Assembly: GCA_963837155.1 (NCBI GenBank)
Contig: CAWIMB010000002.1
Coordinates: 3,472,001-3,536,000 of the forward strand
Reading direction: 5' to 3'
Length of the DNA: 64,000 bases
Source of the DNA: DASQHW01 sp963837155
GTDB lineage: Bacteria > Actinomycetota > Acidimicrobiia > IMCC26256 > PALSA-610
This document shows, in pieces, positions 63,914 to 64,000 of the stretch (positions within the stretch are counted from its first letter, which is position 1; every line of letters starts with the position of its first letter). Below the pieces are notes generated by a model, which was not told where the DNA came from, did no database searches, and worked only from the letters and a program-made list of their open reading frames with translations. The translations under genes and the position numbers were made by a program.

Positions 63914-64000
63914 CTATGCGACCTCGGCGATCAACTCGATCTCGACCGCGATTCCGAACGGCAGCGCCGCGACGCCGATCGCGGTGCGCGTGTGCCGGCC
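63914..64000 (-). CDS. RidA (YjgF/UK114) family protein, C-terminal fragment
   Basis: The window ends inside this minus-strand gene. The visible 28 residues (GRHTRTAIGVAALPFGIAVE, then IELIAEVA) match the RidA C-terminal signature, with the conserved Arg in RTAIGV.ALP and the final VEIEL. RidA proteins hydrolyse reactive enamine/imine intermediates. The start lies beyond the window. It ends 13 bases before the VOC gene, so the two are probably cotranscribed. Confidence 0.75.
   Translation of the reverse strand, partial: GRHTRTAIGVAALPFGIAVEIELIAEVA

Overview
The window is high-GC DNA from an actinobacterium, most probably of the class Acidimicrobiia. This rests on several F420-type enzymes (three LLM-class oxidoreductases and a PPOX-class protein), chains of GTGA/ATGA start-stop overlaps, frequent GTG starts, and the GYWLVASDGG-type propeller repeats I associate with Acidimicrobiia. 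The species cannot be named from sequence alone. No rRNA, tRNA, CRISPR array or replication origin was seen.

Layout. 1-14.4 kb: GYD-domain protein fragment, amidohydrolase, secreted Lon-type (S16) lipoprotein, secreted S53 peptidase, a polytopic membrane protein, an ABC1/UbiB-type kinase, a YVTN propeller protein, an ASCH-domain protein and an anchored GH78 rhamnosidase. 14.5-31.2 kb: housekeeping-accessory enzymes (LLM oxidoreductases, aldo/keto reductases, nitroreductase, HtrA protease, a fused ECF transporter, dienelactone hydrolase, PIG-L deacetylase, long-form dCTP deaminase). 31.3-38.1 kb: a tightly overlapping operon that looks like aromatic-ring hydroxylation plus meta-cleavage, headed by a leaderless promoter with a MarR-type palindrome. 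38.1-39.9 kb: an intact IS1182-family element. 39.9-43.7 kb: a cluster with a MauE/MauD-like fusion and a Tat-exported protein joining a 24-cysteine MauA-like domain to a propeller. 43.7-51.7 kb (minus strand): AbiEi-like protein, LLM oxidoreductase, and the operon usp - formate dehydrogenase - Fe-S subunit - NrfD - DUF427. 51.9-57.6 kb: curlin-like repeat protein, secreted proteins, hydrolases and a cupredoxin protein. 57.7-62.4 kb: a branched-chain amino-acid-type ABC transporter. 62.5-64 kb: small proteins and a RidA fragment.

The clearest special feature is the formate dehydrogenase catalytic subunit. An in-frame TGA at 50657-50659 sits exactly where homologues carry selenocysteine or cysteine, followed by a SECIS-like hairpin. 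It should be read as one 1070-residue selenoprotein. The most novel-looking system is the MauE/D - tiny peptide - membrane protein - MauA-like/propeller cluster next to the IS element.

Caution for users: about 16 otherwise normal genes are broken by single-base frame changes. Most are repaired by removing one base from a run of 2-4 identical bases. These look like base-calling errors rather than real pseudogenes, and such genes are annotated here as single CDS spanning both frames.
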